Positions 26,687-35,105 are shown, numbered from the stretch's first letter. The stretch: DNA of 36,707 nucleotides from Alkalihalobacillus alcalophilus ATCC 27647 = CGMCC 1.3604 (GCF_000292245.2 NZ_ALPT02000042.1:1-36707); one strand, 5' to 3'. Made by a program: numbers and translations. The notes: generated by a model not told the origin, from the sequence alone.

Positions 26687-26923
26687 TTAATTCAACACCA
26701 ATTCTTTTAATTTATCTGGTTGAAATCCTGTAAATGGTTCTGTCCCATCTGCCACAACGACTGGCATTTGACGTAAATTTAGGGTATTCACAACATAATC
26801 AAAAGCCTTTTGATCTTCTTCAATATTAAAAGCTTGAAACTCAATACCTTCTCCATTTAAAACGACTTTTGTCATTTCACATTGCGGACAACCGTTCTTT
26901 GTATACACTGTCACTTTTGACAT
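26687..26923 (-). CDS. nrdH: NrdH-type glutaredoxin-like protein
   Basis: NrdH is the electron donor to NrdE, itself reduced by thioredoxin reductase. I start at ATG 26921-26923 (MSKVTVYTKNGCPQCEMTK), giving 78 residues. The redox motif is CPQC near residue 11. MPVVV supplies the cis-proline and GFQPDKLKEL the C-terminal helix start typical of NrdH. It is the first gene of the operon. An upstream in-frame start is possible but would add only five residues. Confidence 0.93.
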   Translation of the reverse strand: MSKVTVYTKNGCPQCEMTKVVLNGEGIEFQAFNIEEDQKAFDYVVNTLNLRQMPVVVADGTEPFTGFQPDKLKELVLN

Positions 26924-27119
26924 AATTATGACCACCATTCTTTTATTTATTATTCATATTCATAAGCAAACCTAGACAAATTAAAGAGATAAAGCCCTAT
27001 TCTATAAGCCTCTCGATCATATAGAAATATTTTCGTGAGTAATAGATTTGTTTTATCTACTTATATCGTATATACTTTTAAAAGTGTGCGAAATTAGGGC
27101 TTGACAAATTCTTAACCAT

Positions 27120-27167
27120 CGTCAATATATTGATGTTCTTATCACATATTAACACAATATATAGCGA
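27120..27167. promoter_or_regulatory. Pair of NrdR-like boxes upstream of nrdH
   Basis: CGTCAATATATTGATG (27120-27135) and ACACAATATATAGCGA (27152-27167) resemble the 16-bp NrdR box ACACWATATATWGTGT. Their centres are 32 bp apart, three helical turns, the spacing known for NrdR boxes. NrdR represses nrd operons when dATP/ATP is high. The boxes lie about 200-240 bases before nrdH. The rest of 26924-27400 is AT-rich with a 12-bp palindrome ACTTTTAAAAGT at 27074-27085; I could not assign the nrd promoter. Confidence 0.7.
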
Positions 27168-27403
27168 CTAACAACAAATTTAATTCGACTCTCTCATAAA
27201 AAAAAAGATTTAAAAAAATCGCATATTTCTTTCTCTCATATCACTCTTTCCCCTCATTTAATTGAGGACAAACACCCGATTATTTTATTATTTATCGACT
27301 CTTATAATAGGACATTCCCTTTTAAATTTAGAACATTTTTTTAGCATCAATCGACAAAACTCTACGTATGGCCTATGACATTTAATAGGATATTTATGAC
27401 TTA

Positions 27404-27432
27404 TTGCATCCATATTTTATTCATGCTACAAT
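27404..27432 (+). promoter_or_regulatory. Sigma-A promoter of the vmlR leader
   Basis: TTGCAT (27404-27409) and TACAAT (27427-27432) are 17 bases apart on the plus strand. The transcript would begin near 27439, leaving a leader of about 230 bases before vmlR. Confidence 0.85.
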
Positions 27433-27458
27433 TTTATTATTATTTACGGAAAGGAATG

Positions 27459-27521
27459 ATGGGTGGACGATGGATAACTAACCTATTTTTTACATTTGAA
27501 ATCGTATATTTCAGATTATAA
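27459..27521 (+). CDS. Candidate leader peptide of the vmlR attenuator
   Basis: A 20-codon frame (MGGRWITNLFFTFEIVYFRL) follows GGAAAGGA at short spacing and ends at TAA, six bases before the antiterminator arm. A second ATG directly before it would add one residue. A very short frame beginning with GTG at 27463 is an alternative at better spacing. In attenuators of this kind a ribosome stalled by antibiotic on the leader frame changes which hairpin forms. Which frame is used is not determinable here. Confidence 0.5.
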   Translation: MGGRWITNLFFTFEIVYFRL

Positions 27522-27526
27522 AACAT

Positions 27527-27638
27527 AGGATTAGTCTGCCCATTTTTCTATAAACGTTTGAGCTATATGATTATATGGCTTCATTTAGGTACGTTAAAAT
27601 GCGACTAATCCTTCCATGTCTATTGGGAGGATTTTTTT
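27527..27638 (+). promoter_or_regulatory. Antiterminator/terminator attenuator of vmlR
   Basis: AGGATTAGTC (27527-27536) is perfectly complementary to GACTAATCCT (27603-27612). The latter overlaps the left arm of an intrinsic terminator, AATCCTTCC (27607-27615) with GGGAGGATT (27625-27633), followed by seven T. The two structures exclude each other, the design of a transcription attenuator. B. subtilis vmlR is known to be induced by lincomycin and virginiamycin M through premature-termination control, so the same logic is expected here. Confidence 0.88.
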
Positions 27639-27668
27639 ATTCTCCTAAAAAAGAAGGGGGAAATTTTA

Positions 27669-29306
27669 ATGAAAGAATTATTACAACTACAAAATATCAG
27701 CTATGAAATAAATGATCAGACTATTTTTGAGAAGGTAAACACAAATATTCAACAAGGGGATATCATTGGGATCATTGGAAAAAACGGAGCTGGGAAATCG
27801 ACTTTGTTACAGCTACTAAATCGTGATTTAGTCCCGACAACAGGGCAAATTAAACAAATACAAAACCATCTCAAAATCACGATCGTTGAGCAAGAAACCG
27901 AATCCCATTCTTTTGATAACATCACCAATCAAGAAGAAATCCTATTAAAGAAATGGGACGTTCCAGTTCGCGTTTACGCACAATTAAGTGGCGGAGAAAA
28001 ATTAAAAGCACGCCTTGCTAGAGGTTTAGCAAAAGAGACCGCTCTTTTATTACTCGATGAACCGACCAATCATCTTGATCAACAAAGCTTAGACTTTTTA
28101 ACAAAACAACTAAAAAGTTATCACGGTACCGTTATTTTAGTCTCACATGATCGCTATTTTTTAGATGAAGTGGCAACAAAAATTTGGTCCATTGAGCATA
28201 AAAAGGTCTACGCCCATACTGGCAATTACTCAAGTTATATGGAAGCACGCGAACAAAAAAGACTAACACAGCAGCGTGAATACGAAAAGCAACAAAAAAT
28301 GGTCGAGCGCATTGAAGGACAAATGAATCAGTTGACCTCATGGGCTCAATCAGGTCATGCACAATCGACTAAAAAAGAAGGCTTCAAAGAATATTATCGT
28401 GTCAAAGCAAAACGTCTAGATTCACAAGTACAATCCAAGCAAAAACGATTAGAGAAAGAACTCGAAAGAATCAAAGCTAAACCACTTGAGCCTGAATATG
28501 AAGTTCATTTTTCGATGGAATCCACCCACAAAGTTGGGAAAAGATTTTTAGAAGTCAAAAATCTAGCTAAAACATTTGGCAAGCAAACTCTATTTCAAAA
28601 TGTTCATTTTACGATTCAACATGGTGAAAAAGTTTCCGTTACGGGGCCAAATGGAAGTGGCAAAACAACTTTTTTGAAAATGATTGTTGGAGAAGAGACT
28701 GGCGAAGGGGATATTTGGATTTCTCCATCAGCTAAAATAGGTTATTTAACACAGGAGGTATTTGACCTTCCCCTTCGGCAAACGCCAGAGCAACTTTTTT
28801 ATCAGGAAACCTTTTCAGGAAGAGGACATGTCCAAAATTTAATGAAACATTTAGGCTTCAGTGCTTCGCAATGGACGGAACCGATTCAAAATATGAGTAT
28901 GGGTGAACGAGTAAAGATTAAGTTGATGAAGTATATTTTAGAGGAAAAAGATGTCCTTATTTTAGATGAACCAACCAATCATCTGGACCTACCTTCTCGT
29001 GAACAGCTTGAAGATACTTTGGCACAGTATACAGGAACACTGCTGATCGTTTCCCACGATCGTTATTTTCTCGAAAAAACAACTGACATCAATCTTATTT
29101 TTTCTGAGAAAGGTATCTACAAGCAGCTAAATGGAAACGAATCCTCACCCAAAACAAATGATATTGAAGAATTAAGGTTAAAACTTGAAACAGAACGACA
29201 GGAAGTGTTAGGTAAACTGAGCTTTATAAGCCCTAGCAGTAAAGAATATACAGAACTCGATCAAAAGTTTAATGAACTTACTAAAAAAATAAAGGAACTT
29301 TCTTAA
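27669..29306 (+). CDS. vmlR: ABC-F ribosome-protection ATPase VmlR
   Basis: VmlR binds the E site of antibiotic-stalled ribosomes and gives resistance to lincosamides, streptogramin A and pleuromutilins. The 545 residues hold two ABC domains: Walker A at 37-45, LSGGE at 106-110 and E131; then Walker A at 326-333, MSMGE at 409-413 and E434. Between them is the resistance linker (about 190-280) with the tip SWAQSGHAQS, and a C-terminal helical extension. Long stretches are recognisably the same as B. subtilis VmlR. There are no membrane helices, as expected for ABC-F. AAGGGGG precedes the ATG, and an attenuator leader controls it. Confidence 0.95.
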   Translation: MKELLQLQNISYEINDQTIFEKVNTNIQQGDIIGIIGKNGAGKSTLLQLLNRDLVPTTGQIKQIQNHLKITIVEQETESHSFDNITNQEEILLKKWDVPVRVYAQLSGGEKLKARLARGLAKETALLLLDEPTNHLDQQSLDFLTKQLKSYHGTVILVSHDRYFLDEVATKIWSIEHKKVYAHTGNYSSYMEAREQKRLTQQREYEKQQKMVERIEGQMNQLTSWAQSGHAQSTKKEGFKEYYRVKAKRLDSQVQSKQKRLEKELERIKAKPLEPEYEVHFSMESTHKVGKRFLEVKNLAKTFGKQTLFQNVHFTIQHGEKVSVTGPNGSGKTTFLKMIVGEETGEGDIWISPSAKIGYLTQEVFDLPLRQTPEQLFYQETFSGRGHVQNLMKHLGFSASQWTEPIQNMSMGERVKIKLMKYILEEKDVLILDEPTNHLDLPSREQLEDTLAQYTGTLLIVSHDRYFLEKTTDINLIFSEKGIYKQLNGNESSPKTNDIEELRLKLETERQEVLGKLSFISPSSKEYTELDQKFNELTKKIKELS

Positions 29307-29358
29307 GAACCACGAAAAACACCTCAATCTACTTGATTGGGGTGTTTTTCGTGGTTCT
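29306..29358 (+). terminator. Very long hairpin after vmlR
   Basis: A 24-bp stem (29306-29329 with 29335-29358, one G-T wobble, five-base loop) begins at the last base of the vmlR stop codon. The T run GTTTTTCG is inside the right arm instead of after it. It should end vmlR transcription and could also block read-through from the other strand. The following 216 bases up to the DUF418 gene show no gene. Confidence 0.75.
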
Positions 29359-29574
29359 ATGTTCTTTATCAACTTTAATCGCCCCTGTTAGAAGGAGACT
29401 AAAACGTATGTTGCCACAACGACATTCAACGTGGCTTCTAAAAGTGAAATCATCATAAAAAGCTCATTACCATAAAAAACCTTTTTCAGGATTATATAGA
29501 AAGATTTATAATGATATGGTAAATTATTCAAGACACATACAAATAATGGTTAATATTGAATGGAGGAAAAAAAT

Positions 29575-30759
29575 TTGCAACCAAGAATACAGCTTCTTGA
29601 TGTGATTAGGGGATTATGTTTATTTGGAATTTTGCAAGCTAATTTACTTATCTTTCAGTATGGGGTGTTTGGGAAAGACGAGCTTGAGCTATTCTCACCT
29701 CACTCGGTTGATTGGTTTAGTTACTACGTGGTGAAAATTTTTATTGAAGGAAGCTTTATGCCGATATTCGCCTTTTTATTCGGATATGGCATGGTCATTA
29801 TGCGAGAAAGAAGCTTATCCGCAGACCAAAAACCAAAAAGGAAATTATTAAGACGTTTTCTCCTCTTAATCATCTTAGGATACTTGCATGGAACATTTAT
29901 ATGGGAAGGTGATATTTTATTAACTTATGGAATCGCAGGTTTACTCTTATTAATGTTCGTCGGTAGACATTCCAAAACACTCTTGATATGGTCTATTACC
30001 TTGTTATCTCTCAGTACACTATTAGGTTATGGGGCAAATGATATGTCTGAATTGGATATTAGTGGCTTAAAGGAATATATAGGGTTAGCCAATGTTACTT
30101 ATAGTGAAGGGACCTATTCAGAAATCAATCAGTTTCGTAATGAGATTATACCCTTTGAATATTTAGGAATACCCGATGAAGCACTCCTTCTCATGGCACT
30201 ATTAATGCCGCTTATGATTGCTCCTTTATTTTTATTTGGGATGTATGCAGCAAAGAAGCAATGGTTTACCGTTCCTTCAGCAGAAAGAAGGATGTATAAA
30301 AAAGGGCTTTTCCTTATCCCGGTAGCCCTATTAGCTAAATCACTTTATTTTATTTTTCCAGAGGTCCACTGGTTAGGAATGTTTTCTTTACTCGGGGCCA
30401 ACCTTTTAGCATTAGGTTATATTTTTCTCATCGCTTTTCTTTATGAAAAAACAGCACACGCTTCTTCTTTATTTCAAGGTGCCGCAAGCGTTGGTAAATT
30501 ATCATTAACGAATTACTTAATTCAAAGTATCGTTTGTACACTCATTTTTTATGGTTATGGACTTGGCCTATACGGTAAACTTGGTGTTACATTAGGGTTA
30601 TTGTTAGGGATAGGACTTTTTCTCTTACAAATGCTTGCGAGCCGATATTATTTAAAGAAATGGAAATACGGTCCATTCGAATACCTTCTTCGTACTTTTA
30701 CATATTGGTCCTTTATCAAAAAGACGAAATCAAATGAACACACGAAGGAAACAGCTTAA
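29575..30759 (+). CDS. DUF418 (YeiB-like) multi-pass membrane protein
   Basis: The product has about 394 residues and about ten membrane helices. It begins QPRIQLLDVIRGLCLFGIL, the typical DUF418 start, and ends with KKWKYGPFEYLLRTFTYW, the conserved C-terminal signature. SFMPIFAFLFGYG is also characteristic. DUF418 is related to acyltransferase-3-like membrane proteins, but no activity is established for this group. I choose TTG 29575 as start because GGAGG (29562-29566) is eight bases upstream; an ATG at 29560 overlaps that site. Confidence 0.85.
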   Translation: MQPRIQLLDVIRGLCLFGILQANLLIFQYGVFGKDELELFSPHSVDWFSYYVVKIFIEGSFMPIFAFLFGYGMVIMRERSLSADQKPKRKLLRRFLLLIILGYLHGTFIWEGDILLTYGIAGLLLLMFVGRHSKTLLIWSITLLSLSTLLGYGANDMSELDISGLKEYIGLANVTYSEGTYSEINQFRNEIIPFEYLGIPDEALLLMALLMPLMIAPLFLFGMYAAKKQWFTVPSAERRMYKKGLFLIPVALLAKSLYFIFPEVHWLGMFSLLGANLLALGYIFLIAFLYEKTAHASSLFQGAASVGKLSLTNYLIQSIVCTLIFYGYGLGLYGKLGVTLGLLLGIGLFLLQMLASRYYLKKWKYGPFEYLLRTFTYWSFIKKTKSNEHTKETA

Positions 30760-30769
30760 ACACAAAAGA

Positions 30770-30793
30770 AGGGCTGGGACAAAACCCAGCTCT
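30770..30793. terminator. Terminator hairpin between convergent genes
   Basis: AGGGCTGGG and CCCAGCTCT form a 9-bp stem with one wobble around ACAAAA. It lies after the DUF418 gene and overlaps the stop codon of the convergent small membrane protein gene. T runs are weak on both strands. Confidence 0.65.
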
Positions 30794-31073
30794 AAATTGA
30801 AAAAGTAATAAGTGCCAATAAGAAGAATACTCCCGATAAAGCAAAGTACTTATACAATCGATCACCTTGGATGATTGCCTCTATTCCATCTAATAATGAC
30901 CCAATCGCAACTAGCAATAAAGTCATCGCTAATAAATTATATTGAAACTCATGAAAGAAAAAGAAAACACACTGAATGAAAATCATAAATAGGATGACTA
31001 TCCTCGCAATCATAAAAGGTTTTAACGAAGGCTTAGTCGCTTTTTCAAAAAATATACCCATTCTCCCTACCAC
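30792..31073 (-). CDS. Small membrane protein of unknown function
   Basis: The frame gives up to 93 residues with three clear hydrophobic helices (IARIVILFMIFIQCVFFFF, NLLAMTLLLVAIGSLLDGIE, FALSGVFFLLALITF). The arrangement resembles the small DUF3953-like membrane proteins of Bacillus, but I do not claim the family. The start is uncertain: GTG at 31071-31073 close behind AAGGAG, or ATG four codons later (MGIFFEKA) behind AGGGAG. The preceding gene on this strand ends 34 bases upstream. Confidence 0.65.
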   Translation of the reverse strand: MVGRMGIFFEKATKPSLKPFMIARIVILFMIFIQCVFFFFHEFQYNLLAMTLLLVAIGSLLDGIEAIIQGDRLYKYFALSGVFFLLALITFSI

Positions 31074-31107
31074 TGCTCCTTAATAAAAGACTTATTTCTC
31101 TATTAAA

Positions 31108-31851
31108 CTATAACGGACAGAATTGATTAACGATTTCCAAAAGACGCTCAGAACTTTCAGATCTGACATTTTCAGCTAACCTTGCCGCTGCAATAATCGG
31201 TGCCCATTGAAAAACCTCGATTTTAGATAGTCCGCTTCTCTCACAATAAAGTCGACAATACATCTCGGCTAATTCTAATGAAAAATATGAATACAAAAGA
31301 TAGGTGCGATAGACGTCAGCACGAATATCCCCAACACTAGAATCGACCCAATCAATAATCGTTACTTTATTATCCGTCTTAATTAAGTTAAATAAATGAA
31401 AATCACCATGACAGAGTCTTTTATCAAATGTGATAGAATGTAACTTCTTAATTAACATGTCCTGTTGTTTTTTCTCCAAAATCGATACAGTTTGTATTTG
31501 ATGCTGGAGCTTTTCCGTCATCAATTCCAATGTAGTATTCGGAACAACCGAATGAATTTGTTGTTGCATATCAATGGATAGGTTCATATAATATTCTGCT
31601 TGATCCTTGTTTTCTAATAGAAGCTCGCCTAATGTCTTCCCCTTACTATACTCCATGATGATCGCTTGTTTTCCCTCAATTTTTGTAACATCTAATATTT
31701 TAGGAACAGAGAGTCCAAAAGAGTAAGCCCATTTCTGTTTATTAGCCTCATGTATTGACTCTGTTTCAGGCAATTTATCATTATATATTTTGATGATTTT
31801 ATTTTCGTGAAGATATATTTTTGCTGTATTTCCAGTTGCAATCAGGTTCAC
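31108..31851 (-). CDS. Aminoglycoside phosphotransferase (APH)-family protein
   Basis: The 247-residue protein has the APH/choline-kinase fold signatures: K21 in IIKIYND for ATP, catalytic D150 in CHGDFHLFN, and metal-binding D167 in IIDWVDSSVGDIRADV. A GTG start follows AGGGGAT. The family phosphorylates small hydroxylated molecules, including aminoglycosides, macrolides and sugars, and many members are housekeeping kinases. The shorter length and WVDSSVGD motif suggest an uncharacterised kinase instead of a known resistance gene. It is 52 bases from the isochorismatase-like gene on the same strand. Confidence 0.85.
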   Translation of the reverse strand: MNLIATGNTAKIYLHENKIIKIYNDKLPETESIHEANKQKWAYSFGLSVPKILDVTKIEGKQAIIMEYSKGKTLGELLLENKDQAEYYMNLSIDMQQQIHSVVPNTTLELMTEKLQHQIQTVSILEKKQQDMLIKKLHSITFDKRLCHGDFHLFNLIKTDNKVTIIDWVDSSVGDIRADVYRTYLLYSYFSLELAEMYCRLYCERSGLSKIEVFQWAPIIAAARLAENVRSESSERLLEIVNQFCPL

Positions 31852-31903
31852 TTTATCCCCTACTTTCTATTAACCTGATAAATGAACGCAGACTTAAAGA
31901 AAA

Positions 31904-32464
31904 TTACCGATATTGATTATGATTTGGTTCGAATAAGTTCTCATCACTATATCTAACAACCGAAAAGTTATCTACGTTGTAATGTCCATCAAGGAGCTCA
32001 TTATGGTGGGCAATAATCTTCTCAGCAGACAACGTTTTCGAGTCTGTCGTCGAATGTCCATTACCAACAAGGGTTACATCAAAAGAGTTAACTGTAGCCG
32101 TTCTAACCGCTGTATCAATACAATGTTCAGTCTTACATCCCATAATCACCAAGTGCTCTATTTGGTTCCATTGTAAAAATGGAAGTAAATTCGTGTTATA
32201 AAATGAATTCGTTGCCTCTTTGTTTATAAAAGTGACTGGACTAGTTGGTATCTTGATTTTATTATGAACCTGAAAACCAGCCCCTCTACCATCAGCAACA
32301 TCTTTATCTCTTACAAAAATAATATGTACACCTTTTGCTAATGCCTGCTTAATGACGCTGTTTATATTAGCAATTAACTTATCTTTTTGAAACACTTCTT
32401 TTTCATCACTATTTCCATCCATTAACTCTTGCTGAGCATCAATAATTAATAACGCCTGATTCAT
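31904..32464 (-). CDS. Isochorismatase-family cysteine hydrolase
   Basis: The 186 residues carry the family's catalytic triad: D9 in LLIIDAQQE, K82 in INKEATNSF and C115 in MGCKTEHCIDTA. Such enzymes hydrolyse amides (nicotinamide, carbamates) or isochorismate. The intact cysteine points to an amide hydrolase, but the substrate is unknown. AGGAGAG precedes the ATG. The APH-like gene follows on the same strand, suggesting a two-gene transcript. Confidence 0.9.
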   Translation of the reverse strand: MNQALLIIDAQQELMDGNSDEKEVFQKDKLIANINSVIKQALAKGVHIIFVRDKDVADGRGAGFQVHNKIKIPTSPVTFINKEATNSFYNTNLLPFLQWNQIEHLVIMGCKTEHCIDTAVRTATVNSFDVTLVGNGHSTTDSKTLSAEKIIAHHNELLDGHYNVDNFSVVRYSDENLFEPNHNQYR

Positions 32465-32541
32465 CTTATCTCTCCTATTAGTAAGTAATTAAATTATATA
32501 AAACCGAATAAATGAAATGTTCTGATTTTTTATTATACCAT

Positions 32542-32822
32542 TCAAAATTTAAAGAGAATAGGGCTGCTTGCTATATCCTTTTGATGAAATAGGATTTCGT
32601 ATAATAAAGGGAATGAGATATCAGGAATAAGGTCGTTTTGATACAAAACTTGCTGTAGAACATCAATTCATATTTTTTAGCCCAATTAGATATATATTCA
32701 ACAGGTGGAAAGCCAGGATTGTTTGACAATCTCTTTCTTTCTTCTAATAGTTTACAAATACTATTATCAATTTCATATAATCCTTCTTCGTAAAAGTTCA
32801 CTGGTCTTTTCGAATTATACAA
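32542..32822 (-). pseudogene. Frameshifted gene for a small Bacillus protein with a chorismate-mutase-like helix
   Basis: The N-terminal frame reads YEEGLYEIDNSICKLLEERK and then PGFPPVEYISNWAKKYEL, like conserved hypothetical Bacillus proteins. The sequence then becomes unlike a protein, but the frame two bases over continues sensibly (IDVLQQVLYQNDLIPDISF...) to a stop at 32542. A one-base loss or two-base gain near 32662-32668 explains this. Joined length is about 93 residues. The EIDNSICKLLEER part resembles the first helix of AroQ-type chorismate mutases; function is not known. Confidence 0.65.
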
Positions 32823-32986
32823 TTATCTCACCTACCTATTTTATCCATATATTTAATACCATATTTTAGCATTTATATATTTAGAGAGCAACCCATAATA
32901 AAGTGATTCATGTAGGTTAAATGAATAGTTGTCAATTACTCTGTGATTTTATGTCTATTTAGTGATAAAACATTGATATGGCTACA

Positions 32987-33028
32987 AAAAACACATGTGA
33001 TTTCTACTATGAAATCACATGTGTTTTT
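32987..33028. terminator. Perfect 18-bp bidirectional terminator
   Basis: An 18-bp perfect stem, including CACATGTGATTTC, lies at 32987-33004 and 33011-33028 with loop TACTAT; A and T runs flank it for both strands. It lies downstream of the MFS gene and outside the left direct repeat. Apart from this and that repeat, 32823-33131 contains no gene. Confidence 0.9.
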
Positions 33029-33082
33029 GCTTATGAATGGCTTATTTGCACCTCTAAAGTGTAAACCCATTACTTTAGATAT

Positions 33083-33112
33083 TGTGCTTTATCGCTTGGC
33101 AACGTCCTACTG
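33083..33112 (-). repeat. Left 30-bp direct repeat containing the 5S rRNA 3' end
   Basis: This 30-bp sequence is identical to 36482-36511 and in the same orientation. On the minus strand it contains AGTAGGACGTTGCCAAGC, the 3' end of Bacillaceae 5S rRNA, followed by GATAAAGCACA, the first half of a terminator stem that is complete only at the right copy. Similarity continues with two mismatches to 33120. No 5S body is present. Confidence 0.85.
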
Positions 33113-33131
33113 CCACTTCGTATTTCTCCTT

Positions 33132-34489
33132 TCAGCTAACTTTTTCCATATGTGTTGGACGCTCTACCTTGTTGGCGACAATAGTGGATACTATATACAT
33201 AACAGAGAACAACACAAACAAAATGGAAATACCAAACAAATTTAGGTTTTTCATAATCTCATACAATTGTATTAAGATTACAACTGATAATGCTCTAAAC
33301 ATTTGTCTCCATAAGTTTGAAAAAGAACTACCATCAGATACACTCTCTGCCTTTAAACCATTTAATCCAGCAGTGGTACTAGGCATGCTCATTAGTCCCC
33401 ACCCTATTGCATGCAATAGGACACCAATTATAAAAAGGGGTATGAGTGATGTAAACACTCCTATTAGCGCACTTCCCAAAGCCATAATTAAAATTCCTTT
33501 TTTATTGTAGGAACGGCACCTTTTTTGTCTAATTGCTTTCCTCCTAAACTCATAAAGTACCCAGAAATTAATGCATAGGGCAACATAAAAAAACCAGCGT
33601 ATACTTCTGAAAAATTCATATACTCCACAATTATGATAGGAACTAGTACTAAAATAGAGTATTGAGAGAAAGTCGCAATAGCCACCAAAGCTTGTGAGTA
33701 CGCGAAAACAGGTACCTTGAAAACATCAATGGAAAGAATCGGCTCAACAACTTTAAACGTCCTCCATATGTACGCTAATAAAGAAACAATGCCCACTCCC
33801 ATGATTATTAATCCTGATATGACAGAGTGGCTTAATTCTGTTGTTCCATAGAGAAAACTTATAAGACCTATAACTAATAGCAAATACTCTAGAGCATCAA
33901 AATTTCCCCTTTTCTTTTGATTACTTTTGTATCCTCTATATAAAAGGAACATTATTATCAAGAAAGGAAAGTTTATATAAAATAAACTGTTGTAAGATGA
34001 AAAAACGCCAAGCATTACTGACGAGAAAGGAGGACCTAAGGCTGGAGCTATAGAAACTACGATACCCCAAACCCCCATCATCGCTCCTCTTTTATTTGAA
34101 GGGAAAATTTCATAAACGATCATCATACTAACAGGAATGAGTAATCCGCCAGCAAGACCCATTATGAATCTTGCTATAATTAACGTGCTAAATTCTTGAC
34201 TGGCTAAACTTCCAATAATTGTACCAATTGTGAACATACACATGCCTACAAATAAGGTCTGAGGCGTTCCCATAAGTCTCGATAAATATGGGGCAATAGG
34301 CATCGTAAAGCACATTGCTAAAACGAAAACAGTAATTGACCACTGTGCTGTGTTGTAAGAAATATCAAAGATTCTTACAAGACTCGGCAAAGCAACGTTC
34401 ATTGACATATTATTAAAAGACACCAAAAAATTAGCAACTAAACTAGATACAAATAGGTAATATACTCTACGATTTGGTTTATCTAGCAT
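33132..34489 (-). pseudogene. DHA2-type MFS drug/metabolite exporter interrupted by a frameshift at a slippery sequence
   Basis: The first frame (34489 to 33488) gives 333 residues with about 11 membrane helices, including MGLAGGLLIPVSMM and APALGPPFSSVM, the motif C region of drug:H+ antiporters. It ends at TAA just after A AAA AAG (33497-33503). A -1 shift there joins it to the second frame (GILIMALGSALIG..., to 33132), making 452 residues, normal for DHA2 proteins. The second frame also has its own ATG at 33483-33485 behind AAGGA. So the gene may be inactivated, made by frameshifting, expressed as two pieces, or affected by a sequencing error. It overlaps the HIT gene by 11 bases. Confidence 0.85.
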
Positions 34490-35105
34490 AAGTATGATTC
34501 AATATTTTTTCTTTAGCAGCGTACAATTTCTCCCACCCAGGGTAGTCGTGCCAATCCGCAAGTTTCTCATCTCCCATACTTTTTGCTGCCAAATGTCTTA
34601 AATATTGTCGTCTTATTGGTTGGTTGATATGGAACATAAACCCTTCACCTTGATTATTTTCATAAAATAAATAGTGACCTATCTTTCTATAAACCTCAAA
34701 CATCTCTTTTTCATTCGCTAAAGTAATTGGAAAAAGTCCATCTTCCTTAAATAGAGGCAGTAAGTCTGACTGAATAGGTACAGCGTGTAAATGACCATGA
34801 TAGCAAAGTTGTTCACCAGGTTGTACATTACATGCTCCAACTCTTCCATGCTCGTAAAATATACATGAGCCATACAAATCTTGTAAAAATGAACGAGTGT
34901 ATTCTTTTACAGAGTAAAACTCCTCTCTTAATTCCTTGGGAATTGAACAAATGCAGTGATAATGATCATTGGGAATAATTAAACAGTATCCCTCAACGAT
35001 TTGCCCTACCGATAGCCAAACAGTATAATTCTTAGTTCTATATACAATTTTATTTTCATCTTGTTCGCAAAAGGTACAAAAATCTGACATTAAATTATCT
35101 AACAT
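34479..35105 (-). CDS. HIT-domain protein (nucleotide hydrolase/transferase family)
   Basis: The 208-residue protein has a zinc-type CTFC pair (C10, C13), the segment GYCLIIPNDHYHCICSIP, and the histidine triad CYHGHLHAVPI (H103, H105, H107). HIT proteins cleave or transfer nucleotidyl groups from AMP- or GMP-linked small molecules. The C-terminal 80 residues (ADWHDYPGWEKLYAAKEK) extend past a minimal HIT domain. AAAGGAG precedes the ATG. It lies 13 bases after the aminotransferase gene and overlaps the exporter gene, so the three form one operon, perhaps for making and exporting a small molecule; that role is inference. Confidence 0.88.
   Translation of the reverse strand: MLDNLMSDFCTFCEQDENKIVYRTKNYTVWLSVGQIVEGYCLIIPNDHYHCICSIPKELREEFYSVKEYTRSFLQDLYGSCIFYEHGRVGACNVQPGEQLCYHGHLHAVPIQSDLLPLFKEDGLFPITLANEKEMFEVYRKIGHYLFYENNQGEGFMFHINQPIRRQYLRHLAAKSMGDEKLADWHDYPGWEKLYAAKEKILNHTYAR

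Noticed and set aside
27101..27129. Plus-strand TTGACA with an AATATA at 17 bases
   Set aside because: No gene follows before the separate vmlR promoter 280 bases on, and the -10 is poor and falls in the NrdR-like box; kept only as a possible divergent promoter.
31108..31851. Known aminoglycoside resistance gene
   Set aside because: It has the general APH fold motifs only; nothing specific to a characterised resistance enzyme was recognised.
33083..33112. Functional 5S rRNA gene
   Set aside because: Only the last 18 bases match 5S rRNA; the body of the gene is absent at both repeat copies.
33082..33510. Plus-strand frames across the exporter 3' part
   Set aside because: They are antisense to a recognisable MFS protein and contain no family signature.
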